Origin: Chlorops oryzae
Taxonomy: Eukaryota > Arthropoda > Insecta > Diptera > Chloropidae
Assembly: GCA_020466095.1 (NCBI GenBank)
Contig: CM035806.1
Location: 36,412,602 to 36,476,601, forward strand
Direction of reading: 5' to 3'
DNA length: 64,000 nt
The notes under the pieces were generated by a model. It saw only the letters and a program-made list of their open reading frames with translations, did no database searches and had not been told where the DNA came from. Shown piece by piece: positions 12,216 through 24,099 of the stretch (positions within the stretch are counted from its first letter, which is position 1; every line of letters starts with the position of its first letter). The translations under genes were made by a program, and so were the position numbers.

Positions 12216-13692
12216 CAGAAAGAAATTATAAACAAAAGATGTTGTTTCAACACTAACAAAACTACAAAACGAAAGTTTACAAAACCAAGCAAAATAAAAT
12301 CCAAATCAAAAATTGAAATTGCAAAATTCAAACATAGTGGGGTGGAAATTGGGGTGGTTTGATTTCTACAATTTTTTCAACATTTCATAATTACATGTAT
12401 GGAGTTGGACCACTGTGCAGTGGTCTTAGCTTTGTTTATACTTGGTGATAAGAATGGACAAGATAGCCAAACTCGATTACTTGAAATTTGTTAACCTTCA
12501 ATTTCTCTTCTTCAAAAAGTTGCTAAGGCACTTGAATTGAATGTCAAGTTTCACAGACCAATCGGCTCTGGGATTGTCCCATTGTTATTAAACGTCAATT
12601 GTATTATCTTAGACTGAATGACTGACTTGTCAAAAACAAGAATGAAATTATTGATTAATAAGAACACCAAAGCAAAAATTATCATAGTTGAGTCATTGGT
12701 GGTCAAGCTGAAATCGAGACGGATAGTTGAGAATACACTCAAAAATTATGCCAAACATGAAACACGAATCAATAACCATTACTTCATTCAGATGCCATAT
12801 TTGTGCAAATGTCCGGTTCGAAAATGTCCAGTGCTCTCACGACAATCCGTTTACTTACGTTAGACATGTGTTAAGCACAACAAGCACAGCATTTTGGACA
12901 TAAAGTTTCTTCACACTCCCGAAAGCGATTCTTCGCAACGGAGGCTCCTCAGATCCGTGTGGAAAAAAGCAAACATTTGTTCATTTTGGTAGGAAGTGGG
13001 GGGTAAATGAATTAAGCAAAAAGCCATATACATACAGAAGGAAACAATTACCATAAGTTAAAAAAAAAATAAATAATTTAAACTATTGCATTCCGAATAT
13101 TTGTATGCGGGCACATATGGAATATTTCCCAATTCGAGAAGAATTTCAATTATTTTTTTTATTTTTTTACCAAAAGTTCAACATCAAATCGAATGCCATT
13201 GAACACTTGGTAATTACGTAAGAATCAAAAAAATAAACTTAAAAAAAAAAAATGGGTAGATCTTAAAATTGCAAAAATTCCTGTAATCCAAAGACGTTAG
13301 AATAGTGTTTCCTAGCAAAAAACAAGAACCCATAGACCTGATCATAACAAAAAAGGTTAAGAATCATTGTCCAAGAAAGTACAAAAAAGTCGATGCACAG
13401 GCAGGCGCGCACGCAGAAAACTATTTCGAGAGAGGCGCTATTAATTAAGGGCAAATGGTCGACCGCAGCTTTAATTCTATATAGGAATTTTTTTTTTGTT
13501 TTTTTGTATTTATTGTCAAATAAGCACTGTGGCTGAATGATTTAAGGCATAACAATATTGTTATATCGTGTTACTTTGTGACTTCTTGCGACTTGACTTT
13601 GGAAGAGGTTTAACCCTAGAACATGGGCGTATCCAGAACTTCACAGTTCATAGTGAGTGGCTCCTTTTATCTTCTGAAAAACAAAAAAATTA
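12216..13692. other. intergenic, no gene recognised
   Basis: A direct repeat ACCACTGTGCAGT links 11390 and 12409. Open frames at 12156-12362 and 12618-12863 have low-complexity, Lys/Asn-rich translations with no recognisable domain. Confidence 0.4.
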
Positions 13693-13887
13693 GCCTGAGA
13701 ACGCACCACATCAAACGAAATGAAACGAAACGTTTTCGTTTCGTTAGTCAAGAAAAGACCCTTTTCTTTCTTAGTCAAAACCGCTTCGTTTTCACTAATC
13801 TGGTGTGTTCGCTCTCATAAGACACAATGTATTTGAAAACGTTTTTTTTTTCGGTTTCGTTTCGTTTGATCTGGTGTGTTCTCAGCC
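13693..13887. mobile_element. PIF/Harbinger-like MITE (195 bp)
   Basis: About 30-bp imperfect terminal inverted repeats: CCTGAGAACGCACCACATCA on the left (from 13694), mirrored by GATCTGGTGTGTTCTCAG on the right. TTA flanks both sides (13690-13692 and 13888-13890). A TTA/TAA 3-bp duplication with GG(C)-type ends is typical of PIF/Harbinger. Internally it is rich in TTTCG units. Confidence 0.65.
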
Positions 13888-14020
13888 TTAGGAACACTTG
13901 TTTCATTTCTGAATACTTTATATGAGGGGCAGCAGTGCAATGAACCCGTAAATGTTTTCACTGTTAAGGGCTCTACGCTCCAAAGCAGCAAGTAAATTTC
14001 CTATACCAAACACACGTAGA

Positions 14021-14855
14021 AACAAGTAAGGGTGTTATAGTCAGGCGAGCCTGACAATAGAATACCCCACACAGACTCACATATTCAAATAATTTTTAAT
14101 ATCAAGAGGTCTTTAAGGCCATAAGGGGCCCCATATACCAACTTCTGTTAAATTTCTTTATCAAAACTGCCCCTTTGAAACGCCCATTTTTCCAATTTTT
14201 TTGAATTCTAATCGGGGGCTTACATATACGCTCAGATTGTATGGAGAGGATATTTACGTCTACAAAGGAAGCATAAGTGCCAAATTTCGTTCAAATCCCA
14301 TTTCAATCTCAGGTGTAGGAGGCAACTTTTGAAAAACGCCCTTCGGCCACGCCCAATTTTCCAATTTTTGTAAATTGTCTTTAAATATGTTGAACTATCG
14401 AATTTAATACCAAATATCTTGAAAAAATACGGTTTTAGAGCAGTTTTTGTGATTTTCATAACAGACCTTAGTACTAGAGGTACCCTTAAAAATAGACCGA
14501 TCGGGTCCATTCTCGAACTTGTTTTCACTCATGCGCCTGTGAATACGTATCTTTACCAAATTTCGTAAAGATAGCTCAACTTCTTCGATAAGAAAACTGT
14601 ATATAGAAATCTGTAACAGATGGACAGACAGACGGACAGACGGACAGACAGACGGACATGGCTAAATCGAATCTCCTGGGGACGCTGATCATTTCTATAT
14701 ATATTTTGTATGGTCTATCTTTACTGGTTCTGGGTGTTGCACACAACCACACAAACCAATATACCCTTGACACAGAGTGTGTCGGGTATAAAAAGATGCT
14801 AAGTCATCCGGAGTCTCCTTGTAGAACGCTGAGCATGCCCCGTGAACAAAGAAGT
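14021..14855 (-). mobile_element. Helitron-like mini-me/DINE-1 copy 3 (minus), with shared 5' extension
   Basis: Reverse orientation. It begins AACAAGTAAGGGTGTTATAG with the 3' hairpin, and ends GTGTCGGGTATAAAAA at about 14795. The GTCY run is seen as GACAGACGGACAGA at 14620-14656. The adjoining 14796-14855 is the inverted counterpart of 9032-9088 beside copy 2. Element length is about 775 bp without that extension. Confidence 0.85.
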
Positions 14856-15998
14856 AATTTGACTTACTTTCGCTACTTGAACGCATACGCTAATTACAAG
14901 TAATCGTACTCACAGGGTTGCATTTAAGTAATACATTTTCTATATTTCTGTCGACCTGTCATCGAAATTTCAACTCTGATTTCCTTTCTTCACAAGAATG
15001 AGCTCTATACTTCCTTTCAATTAACTTTAAGTAAATTAAAAGTAATTTTAATTGAAAAAATTTTGTAACTGGACTGCTCAGGTCTGACTTTAACAGCGTT
15101 GAGCCCTTTAATATTGCATCAATATTTTGTAGATTTTTCCTCAGCCGAAAAGTAGGCCACACGATTAGAAGTTTATCTCACTGTCAGATGTTCCCAAACA
15201 ATTCGGGCCGTGGACTTTATTTTCTCCAAGAAAATAATTCATAGAGAAAGTCATAAAATCTTGTTCTATTTGAATACGAGGCAAGGATTTTTTTTTAAGA
15301 GAAGTAAACCAACTAAAAATCACGACATAACTCAAAATGCCGGATGGGTCGAAAATTTTCAGCCCTATTTGGAACCGACAAAGGATTTTTTTTTTTTCAA
15401 ACATTGGTAAAATTTTTTTACGAACTGTTGAAGCACTTCAAAGAGGGGGATCAAAAGTTTCTTAAGAGTTGATGTTCTCGCAGCAAAACGCAGTTAAGCA
15501 CGATGGAAAAGCTGGATTTATTTTTTCTCATATTTTCTCAAATGCTCGATAAAATGTTACATTATATGCAATGCTATGAAAATATACTATATTATTTATG
15601 TATATTGAGTTTTAAATATCTTTAAAGGCAACTGAAGATCCCCAGAACAACTTGCAATATACATACATACATGGCGATGTTGGATTTTTCGCCCCTGACG
15701 TTCAAATAGATTTAATTTGAGAAACCCTGCATTCGATTAAAGACATTTTTTTTGAAAGGGCCAAGAAGTATGCAAAAGTATTTTGAGTCATTTGGCTACA
15801 TTCACTGAGCAAACGTTTCAAATAAGACAAAAAACATCAAGCATTCATTTCGCCAAATAAGCCAAAACATTGGTTAAGAAGGTGGAAAAATTGTGTGTGA
15901 ATGAAGGCCGTTCGAATTGAAACATTGTACTTCTCTTTGAAAATTACTTCATTGAATCTGTTACGAGTATTGATTTGCCTGAATGAAATACATACATA
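14856..15998. other. intergenic, no gene recognised
   Basis: No recognisable coding potential. The largest frames (15165-15404 minus, 15837-16046 minus) have no domain, start context or splice partners. Confidence 0.4.
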
Positions 15999-16182
15999 CA
16001 GTGAAAATCGGTTATAACGATGTCGAAGAGACCAGCAAAAACCCATCGTTATAACCGATAATCGCTATATCCGGTAACAGAAATTAAGAAGTATTGGAAT
16101 AGCGAACCGAACTTTACCTAAAATTTTCATCGTTATAACCGACAATCGTTATAAGTGGTATCTTTATAACCGATTTTAACTG
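15999..16182. mobile_element. pogo-like MITE (184 bp)
   Basis: Left end CAGTGAAAATCGGTTATAAC and right end (read inverted) CAGTTAAAATCGGTTATAAA, flanked by TA at 15997-15998 and 16183-16184. The GGTTATAACGA motif recurs internally (CGTTATAACCGA). Ends and TA duplication fit pogo/Tigger-type elements. Confidence 0.8.
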
Positions 16183-16398
16183 TATTATTATTAAAATTGA
16201 AGGAAGATAAATAATTGACTGTCATTTAAAACGTTATTCGTGGCTCCGCTGCAATTGTAGAGATGACTGTGGAGCGCTATTTCGGATTTTTTTTTTTTTT
16301 TTGGGAGTCCAAATGTAGAACTTACAAAAAGGTGCTCTGGTTGTTTAGAAATTGTCAAACTTCCCAGGGTTAGCTAGTGAAGGAATCATCACTTTCAT

Positions 16399-16624
16399 TC
16401 CTCTCTCTCTCTCCTCCCTCTCTCGCTCTCACCCTTTCTCGCTTTTTCCCTCTCTTTCCCTCACCCTCCTCTCTCACCCTATCTCGCTCCCCTCTTTACA
16501 TATCTCTTCCTCTTCTCTCTGCCCCCTCTCTCACTCCATCTCTCCCTCTCACCCTCTCTCGTCATCCCCTTTCTCTATCTTAACTCCCTTCTTCTTCTCT
16601 CTCTCTCCCTCTTTCTCTTCTCTC

Positions 16625-16676
<52 letters not shown>

Positions 16677-16740
16677 CTCTCTCTATCTGTCTCTCTCTAT
16701 CTGTCTCTCTCTTCTTCTCTCTCTTCTTCTCTCTCTTCTC

Positions 16741-16803
<63 letters not shown>

Positions 16804-16823
16804 ACTCTCTCCCTTTCTCTCTC

Positions 16824-16903
<80 letters not shown>
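16399..16903. repeat. CT-rich microsatellite
   Basis: About 500 bp of CT repeats with CCCTCTC, TCTTCT and ATCTGTCT variants. The long Ser/Leu open frame 16352-16915 is an artefact of it. Confidence 0.95.
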
Positions 16904-16906
<3 letters not shown>

Positions 16907-17303
16907 GCTAACTAATGTCATTCAAATAATGTTTTCACTTTTTCTTATCCGCTGTCCGGTTGACAGCTTCGTCAATTCCCATTTTCCTACACTATCGCAT
17001 CCGACCTACGTTATCTCAACAATCCAGTGGCACGTTTCAAAATACAGAAAAATACATCCACCGTCAAAGACCTTTGTATTGTTATTTAATTATTATTTAT
17101 GCTCACTCGATAAGAGGTTTATTTGGTTTATTTCCCATGCCGATAAGATTCACTTGAAGATTGCTTCCCTTTTCAAATTAAATTCGAGATAGCTCGACTT
17201 CGGATGATCGCTCGTTAAGTTAGACGTTTACCAATCTTTCTTTTGTGCGGCCGAAATAATCATTTTGCTTGACATTTTTCGCTTTCCAGTAACAATTAAT
17301 AGA

Positions 17304-17309
17304 TATAAA
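17304..17309 (+). promoter_or_regulatory. possible TATA box of the 5'-nucleotidase gene
   Basis: TATAAA lies 122 bp before the proposed start codon, giving a plausible transcription start near 17335. No other core motif was confirmed, so this is a weak prediction. Confidence 0.25.
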
Positions 17310-17430
17310 ATAAATGTTAAATAAACAATCTCCGTCTGTTCGATAATTTGGGAATCACAATCATTTCCAGTACACCGTATTCGAGGAAGAAGCTTAATTG
17401 AGAAGAACTTCAACCCAAACAACACACAAA

Positions 17431-20400
17431 ATGGCGAATGCAATATTGACAATTCTATACATCGCTGGCATTCTCTACTTAAGTGATGTCGATGCGAAGG
17501 CGCTTTCCGACAAGGTTGCAACTGAATTCATCATTCTGCATAATAATGATATGCACGCAAGGTTCGAGCAAACTAGCAAGGAGAGCGGAAAATGTACACC
17601 GGAGGATGCGAAAAACAACAAATGCTACGGCGGCTTCGCACGAGTTGCATACGAGTAAGAACATCAGAGATTACAGGGAATCCATAAATGAATAGGGCAG
17701 AAATTTTGTGTTAAATGCCCCATAAAGTATGCTTTCAATTTATAAAAGCAACAAAATCCGAGCCCTGCTCATTCGTTTTTGAGATATAAAAGGATACATA
17801 CATATATATATGTTATGTATATATATATCAAGGACACTGCGCTATACGAACCTACAAATTTCTGCAATGCACTATGGGTACAAAAATGCCATTTTTTCTG
17901 GCCCAAAAATCGGAGTTTCTGAATATAGGGGTTTTTCGAGGTTGCTGATTAGATACGATTATGATCTTGAAATTGTAAAATTCCAAATATTTCAAATCCA
18001 ATATAGTTGTACAATGACGATTAATATTTCTTGCGATATTTGCAGCTTTATCTATAACGCAATCGTTTGTCTATTTCTCGGAGGTTTTTCAGATGCGATT
18101 TAGAGTAAAAATTTAAAAGACTCCCATGCATTGAACAGGTCTGAGTTCTTAATGCGATTTGCTCCTTAAAATGGGCATAAAAACCAGAATTTCAATTAAT
18201 AAGTAGCAGCAAAAGTGATTGACCTGTGCTGACCGTAGGTGACCAAAAAAGTTACTGGTCTTTGAACTCGAAAATCTATTTTATTATACCCGACGCACTC
18301 TGTGTCGAGGCTATATTGCGTTTGTGGGGTTGTGTGTGTCACCCAGAACCAGTCGAGATAGACCATACAAAATATATATAGAAATGATCAGCGTCACCAG
18401 GAGATTCGATTTTGACAGTGCCTATCCGTCCGTCTGTCTGTCCGTCTGTCTATCCGTCCGTCTGTCTATCCGTCCGTCTGTCTATCTGTATACAGTTTTC
18501 TTATCGAAGGAGTTGAGCTATTTAAAGGCAAGCAATGTGATTTCCAGAAATTCGAAAAGTGGGCGTCGCAAAGGAGAGATTTTTTTTAAATTGTCTCCCA
18601 CACCCGAAATTCATATGGGACTTGAAAAATAGTTGGCACGTATGCTTCCTTTGTAGCCACAAACATCTTTCTCCAAAAATTTCTTCATCGGTTCATTATT
18701 AAGGGCACCAAACACCCAAAACTTTTTCGATATATGTATTTCAATGAAACTTGGAATTTGAGCGTATATTTAAGCCTACGATTAGAATTGTATAGAAAAT
18801 TTGGAAAAGTGGGCGTGGCAAAGTGGCGGTTTTCATAAAGAAATTGAACTAAAGTCGGTATATGGGGCCCATTATGGCATTAAAGACCTCTTGATATTTA
18901 AAATTATTTGAAAATGTGAGTCTGTGTGGGGTATTCTATTGTCAGGCTCGCCTGACTATAACATCCTTACTTGTTTTTTTTTTTTTTTATTCTAGGAGCA
19001 CTAACAAATAACATGATACCACCAGTATTACTATCCATATCTTATTTTCGGTTTAATCTTCTTGAATTTATACAGTTTTCGCCTGTCGAATTTCGAAAGC
19101 AAGCGCTAATTTCAATCGGCAAAAATACGTGTAACGAAACTCCTACTTTGACAGCTTTGAGAGTTGTGAAAAAAAGTTCATTCGTGGACCTTAATATTGA
19201 TTAATGGCCACAAAAAAAGTGACATTTTTACCCATAGTTCAATGGTCCTAGCAATGGTAGTACTTATCCAAGAACCAACATAACTTTAAAATCCCTTTCA
19301 GGAGGCCGATTGGCTTCCTGAGACGAAAGACTCTTAATATCAAAATTGATTTTAAAATACTTATGTATTTAAATGTGTACCCTCAGGTGTTGAACTAATT
19401 TTTTTTTTACTAAATACTTAACTGATTTTAGAAAATCAACAGCTGCTATGGTAGTGATGTTACTTATAAAATCTAGGCGGTTATAAGAACAGCGCTAGTG
19501 AAATACGATAAGCATAAATCCTATCAAACGCGATTGTATTGTCGTAAATAACCCAGCAGCGTAAATGGGAGAAATTAACCTCAAAGCAAGTGCTTTTAAA
19601 ATAGATACTCCCTACGCGAGTACTCCCAATAAAACAGATTGACATATGAATGGCGAGTACACTACACTCCCTTTGAGATCGAAGGTGGATGAGTTCGTTC
19701 ATTAATGTACGCTTGCTGCTTAAGACTCTCGTTCAGCAACCGCGTGAGTCGGGGTTCGATCCCTGCCTCGGCTGAAAAGATTTTTTTTTTTTTGTTTCAA
19801 GGTTTTTTTCTGTTTATATTTTCATTTATTTGTTTGATATTTAATTTTGAAACAAAAAAAAAATTTCGCTAAATCTGTAAGAATTTTTTTTTTAAAATAT
19901 TTTAATTTTTTAAATATTTATTTTTCAATTAAAATTTTGTTGTTGCGATAAATCCTAAACGCGCGTTTCACAAAAACTTGAGCAACCAAAAACTCAAGTT
20001 TCCATTTTGACGAACATATTAAATTTGCATGTTTAGCTTAATGGTTAAGATGCTGACTTACCAACCCAGAGATCAGCAGTTCGACGTTCAGCCGAGGCTA
20101 GAAAATTAAAAAAAAAAAAGAAAAATAAAAGTTTTTAAATAAAGAAAAAAGCAAACAAAAAAGAAAAAAAAACAAAATAAATTTAAAAAAAAAAAATTTT
20201 CCATAACAAGCAGAAATACTCTTTTTGGGAGTACTCTTGAATTACTCGCTTTTGTACCTAAATAGCGAGTAGTTGTTTCCAATGACAGATGCTCAATGTT
20301 AAAAAAAAGACAGTACTAGTGCTACCTTTTGGGAGTACTCTAAGATTACTCTAGGAGTACTCGCTTTCGCTGCTGGGAAGTTTTATATGGAAGACAGCAA

Positions 20401-22474
20401 CAAAAAATTTACAACTGTTTTAAAAAAAAAATAGCACAATACAACAATACGACTAAATACGATACCTTGTGAAAACCCTAAATATAGAAAATTGAAAAAA
20501 AAAAAATAAATAATAATAATAATAATAAAAAATGCATTTCCAAAACTCCACAGAGTTCGAAAATACCGACGAGAAGCGCAAAAGGGTGGCACGCCCGTAC
20601 TTTATCTAAATGCTGGCGATACGTACACGGGAACGCCATGGTTTACCATTTTCAAGGATAACATTACGGCAGCCTTTTTGAATAGGCTTCAGCCAGACGC
20701 GATCGTAAGGAAGAAAAAAGAAAAACAAACAAACAAAAATAAAAACTTTCCATCACATTTCATCTTTCTCGATGTCCTTTTCCCATTTCCCATTTAATAC
20801 AGTCGCTTGGCAACCATGAATTCGATGACGGCGTCGAAGGGCTATTGCCATTCCTGAATAAAGTCAGCTTCCCAGTTTTGGCCGCCAATTTAGATTTAAC
20901 GAATGCACCCGAAATCGAACGCACAAAACACTTTGCGAAGTCCACAGTTTTGATGGTTAATAACGTTAAGATCGGCGTTATCGGATATTTAACGCCCGAT
21001 ACAAAATTCCTGGTGTCAAAAAATCCAGTTGAGTACAACGAAGAAATCGAATCGATCAAGTGAGTGAAATAGCGCTGGATCGAAGCCAACAAATTTGATT
21101 TCTTTTATTCAACATTTGATCCATTTCAGTGCGGAGTCTGCCAGGTTGAAAGCGGAAGGGATTAACATTTTCATTGCGCTTGGTCATTCGGGATATCAAA
21201 AGGATCAAAAAATTGCTGAATATTGTCCAGATATCGATCTTGTTATCGGCGGACACACGAATACATTCCTCTATAATGGCGAACAACCGGATGCGGAGAA
21301 AATCGAAGGTCCCTATCCGACGGTTATCAAACAGAAGGGTGGCAAGCAAGTGCCTGTTGTACAGGCCTACGCGTATACCAAGTACCTGGGAAAGCTGCAC
21401 GTGCAGGTATGATAGCTGTCCAATATATATATATATATATATATTTATAGCACGAACTTAAGGTATACAAACATACATGCATATATAAATACATATGTAT
21501 TTATACATTATTATAGTTCGATAAGAACGGGAATTTGATTGAGTTCGATGGCTCTCCGATTTTACTGGATGCGTCCATACCGCGCGAACAAGATCTACTA
21601 CAGCTGCTCGAAGTCTATCGGCCCAATATTACGGCGCTGGAAAATGACATTATCGGATATACGAAGGTGTATTTAGAGGGCTCTGCTGGCGTCTGCCGTA
21701 AAAGGGAGTGTAATTTGGGTAATTTCGTTGCCGACTCGATGGTCTATGCGCGCGTTATCGAAGATGAAGGCGGCGTCTATTGGACTGATGCAGCTGTTGC
21801 ATTCGTCGGCGGTGGAGGTGGGCCATTAATTGCGATATTGGATTTTTGATGTGTGCGATTGCAATCAATAAAATTATCTTCTCTTCTCTTCTCTTCTCTT
21901 AGGACTCCGTAGCTCCATTGAGAAGCGTTCCGATGGCGCCATAACGGGCACTGATATCTTGACCGTACTGCCATTTTCCAATGATCTCTACATAACGAAA
22001 GTCAGTGGCAAGACAATACGAAAGGCCCTCGAGCATTCAGCCTATCTGCGTGAAAAGGACTCGAATGGCGGATTCCTGCAAATGTCTGGCGTACATGTCG
22101 TATATGACTTCAATCGAAAAGATGGCGACCGCGTACGTTCGGTGGAGATCCGTTGTGCCGAGTGTTCGGTGCCGAAACTTCAACCACTGGACGAGAAGAA
22201 ATTCTACAATGTCGTTGTGCAGAATTACTTGCTGAACGGCGGTGATGGCCATGTCTTCGAATCGGAAAATGGTAGCCAACCGGTTAAACTGAAGCTGAAC
22301 GATAAAAAAGCGATGGCGCGCTACATCAGTCAACAAAATTTCATATATCCCGAAACGGAGGGGCGCATTCAGATAATTGAGCGCATAGACGATGGAAATA
22401 CAAATTCAGCGACAAGTATTAAGGGCACCCTTTTGGCTGTGTTAGTTGCCTTGTTACTTAAACGGATTTTCTAG
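17431..22474 (+). CDS. ecto-5'-nucleotidase / apyrase family enzyme, GPI-anchored (6 exons)
   Basis: Exons 17431-17654, 20554-20704, 20803-21059, 21130-21406, 21517-21817 and 21903-22474 join in frame at GT..AG sites to give 593 residues; human CD73 has 574. The ATG at 17431 precedes a hydrophobic signal peptide (about 1-22). Metallophosphatase motifs are complete: HNNDMHAR (D40, H42), LNAGDTYTG (D97), LGNHEFDD (N129, H130), LGHSG (H230) and GGHTNT (H253). The C-terminal domain has CRKREC-NLGN (R364), GLRSS (R406), VLPF and NGGDG. The last ~25 residues are small/polar and then hydrophobic, ending LLLKRIF, as expected for a GPI signal. The family hydrolyses extracellular nucleoside phosphates, typically AMP to adenosine. 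The Asn of the usual NGGGIR is Gly401, and the positions of CD73 Phe417 and Phe500 are Leu432 and His520, so substrate preference may differ. No AATAAA lies before the hAT that begins 212 bp downstream. Confidence 0.93.
18282..18978 (+). mobile_element. Helitron-like mini-me/DINE-1 copy 4 (inside nucleotidase intron 1)
   Basis: It runs from TTATTATACCCGACGCACTC to CATCCTTACTTGTTTTT. The core, the GTCY run (18425-18485) and the 3' hairpin GTCAGGCTCGCCTGAC are present. It lacks the segment after GTTGAGCTAT that other copies carry (internal deletion). Confidence 0.85.
19552..20377. mobile_element. element X: inverted-repeat element with two tRNA-like modules (826 bp)
   Basis: Ends CCCAGCAGCG (19552-19561) and CGCTGCTGGG (20368-20377), with subterminal GAGTACTCC motifs in both arms. 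In order: a tRNA-like module with B box GGTTCGATCCC (19753-19763), a T-rich arm, the hairpin ACTTGAG/CTCAAGT (19976-19999), a second tRNA-like module with A box TAGCTTAATGG (20034-20044) and B-like AGTTCGACGTTC (from 20079), then an A-rich arm. The modules share an inverted 12-mer, GCCTCGGCTGAA (19765-19776) and TTCAGCCGAGGC (20087-20098). AA flanks both sides. No protein is encoded. Confidence 0.7.
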
Positions 22475-23169
22475 GCGAAGGATGTGGATGTGTTGTTAAA
22501 AAGTTGTTCGTTTTTTGTTTGTGCTTCGATTTTTTTACTAAAGATTTTCTATATTCACGTTGATTAAGTGAATGAATTGGAGAAGAAATTTTTTTTCAAT
22601 TTCATCAAATTATTCTGAGTTATTGCTCCATTTGAATGGAATGGATCTGGCTATTTGTACAACTGAATCAAAAAGGTTTCTCTCTGCAGTGCCGTAGCAA
22701 TTCTGTTTTGCGTGGGGGGGAAAAATAATTTTTTTCAATTTTAACGTCTATTTTAATTAAAACCATATTACATGCACGCTTTCAATGCAAGCGTTTAACG
22801 GACCTTAAGGAATCGTATCGAATGAATACTTTTTTGAAGTGTGTTCGAAATAATCAGCTGTTCTTCTTAGAGCTATTATACACGAGACGATATAAGCGGG
22901 GTAGGCAGTTCAACAGTTCAATTCAAAAAGTGCTGCCACACGCACGATTTTTCTCTCTTATAGCTTACATTTTTCCTACTCTCCTCGAAAAATCCCTTTT
23001 TTTAAAACAAGTATGCTTATAAGGTGGTTGAGCCAAATAAAACCAACGCCTTTATAAGGCCCGATTTTCAGAAAACATATTGCTAGCACTCTCAGCATAA
23101 TGACTTTTGGCATGGTCTAAAGCGTTTATATTTACTTCACAAAGCAAACAAAATTGCGTCGATTGTGTA

Positions 23170-24072
23170 CACCGAGAGAAATAACAACAGTTAAATCAAC
23201 TACTTAGAACAGTTAAAGTAAGAGTGGTCAAATAAACTGTATTCCGCGTTAAATGCACTGAAAAAGGCAGTCAAATGAACAGTTGAAAAACAGTTACTTT
23301 TTATGTTCAAATTCGCTTTCGTTCACTTGGACGTATAAGTTCGCATTCTGATCAACCGTTTCCGGAGGTTTCGATAGCTCAGTGCTTTAAACTATGACTC
23401 GACAGTCGTGAGCTTCGGGTTTCTATCCCTGCTGGCGGCGGGAATTTTTCTGAATTTTTTTTAATTACAGTTTTTTTTTTTTGTTCAGAGTGTAGTTGTT
23501 TTGGAAGACAAAAATTTTCTCCTAAATTTTTATGGTTTTATTTAATTTAATTTTTTTTTTAATGGTTCATTTTCAAGCAAAAAATTTTGGGAGTGAAACA
23601 ATTCCTTAAGCACGTTCCCCAAAACTTGAGCAACCATAAGCTCAAGTGAGCATTTTGAAAGTTAAATTTCGTTCGTTTAGCGTTATGGTTAAGAGGTCGT
23701 TCGCCCAGCGAAGTGGAGGTCAGCGGTTCAAGGCTCGGCCGTGGCGAGAAAATTTAAAGAGATGAAAGAGAAAAAGATTTAAATAGAAACAAATAAATAA
23801 AGAAAAAATATAATAATTTAATTAAAATAAAAAATATTAATAAAAGAAGATAAAAAAAAAGTCAAAGCAAAAAATAAATTTTTTTTCCCAGTCGCTGGTG
23901 ACAGTTGATTTAACCGCGAGACAATTATATCAACCACCAGGTAGTTATGTCCTTATTGACTGTGTTTGTATTGTTGAGTTGACCGCTACTACACATAAGC
24001 TAAGAATTAACGGTGAACTCGGTTATTTTAACCTGCTTTTTCAGTTAATATAACTACTTTTTTCTCTCGGTG
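23170..24072. mobile_element. element Y: TA-flanked element with two tRNA-like modules (903 bp)
   Basis: Termini CACCGAGAGAAA and TTTCTCTCGGTG, with TA on each side (23168-23169 and 24073-24074). Inside, in the same order as X: a tRNA-like module (A box TAGCTCAGTGC at 23375-23385, B-like GGGTTTCTATCCC at 23417-23429), a T-rich arm, the hairpin ACTTGAG/CTCAAGT (23624-23647), a second tRNA-like module (A box TAGCGTTATGG at 23678-23688, B-like GGTTCAAGGCTC at 23725-23736), then an A-rich arm. The termini differ from those of X. Nested in the hAT element. Confidence 0.75.
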
Positions 24073-24099
24073 TAGATGAGTGAATAGTTATCGTCCAAC

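Larger units (their letters stand above)
17655..20553 (+). other. first intron of the 5'-nucleotidase gene, repeat-filled
   Basis: This 2.9-kb intron starts GTAAGA and ends CCACAG, joining GA to A to make Glu75. It carries Helitron-like copy 4 (18282-18978), element X (19552-20377) and otherwise AT-rich sequence. The other four introns are only 70 to 110 bp, so the expansion is due to mobile DNA. Confidence 0.85.

Noticed and set aside
19690..20100. Functional tRNA genes
   Set aside because: A and B boxes are visible, but stems do not pair properly; the same holds for 23363-23745, 57611-57690 and 5910-5991. These are tRNA-like or SINE sequences.
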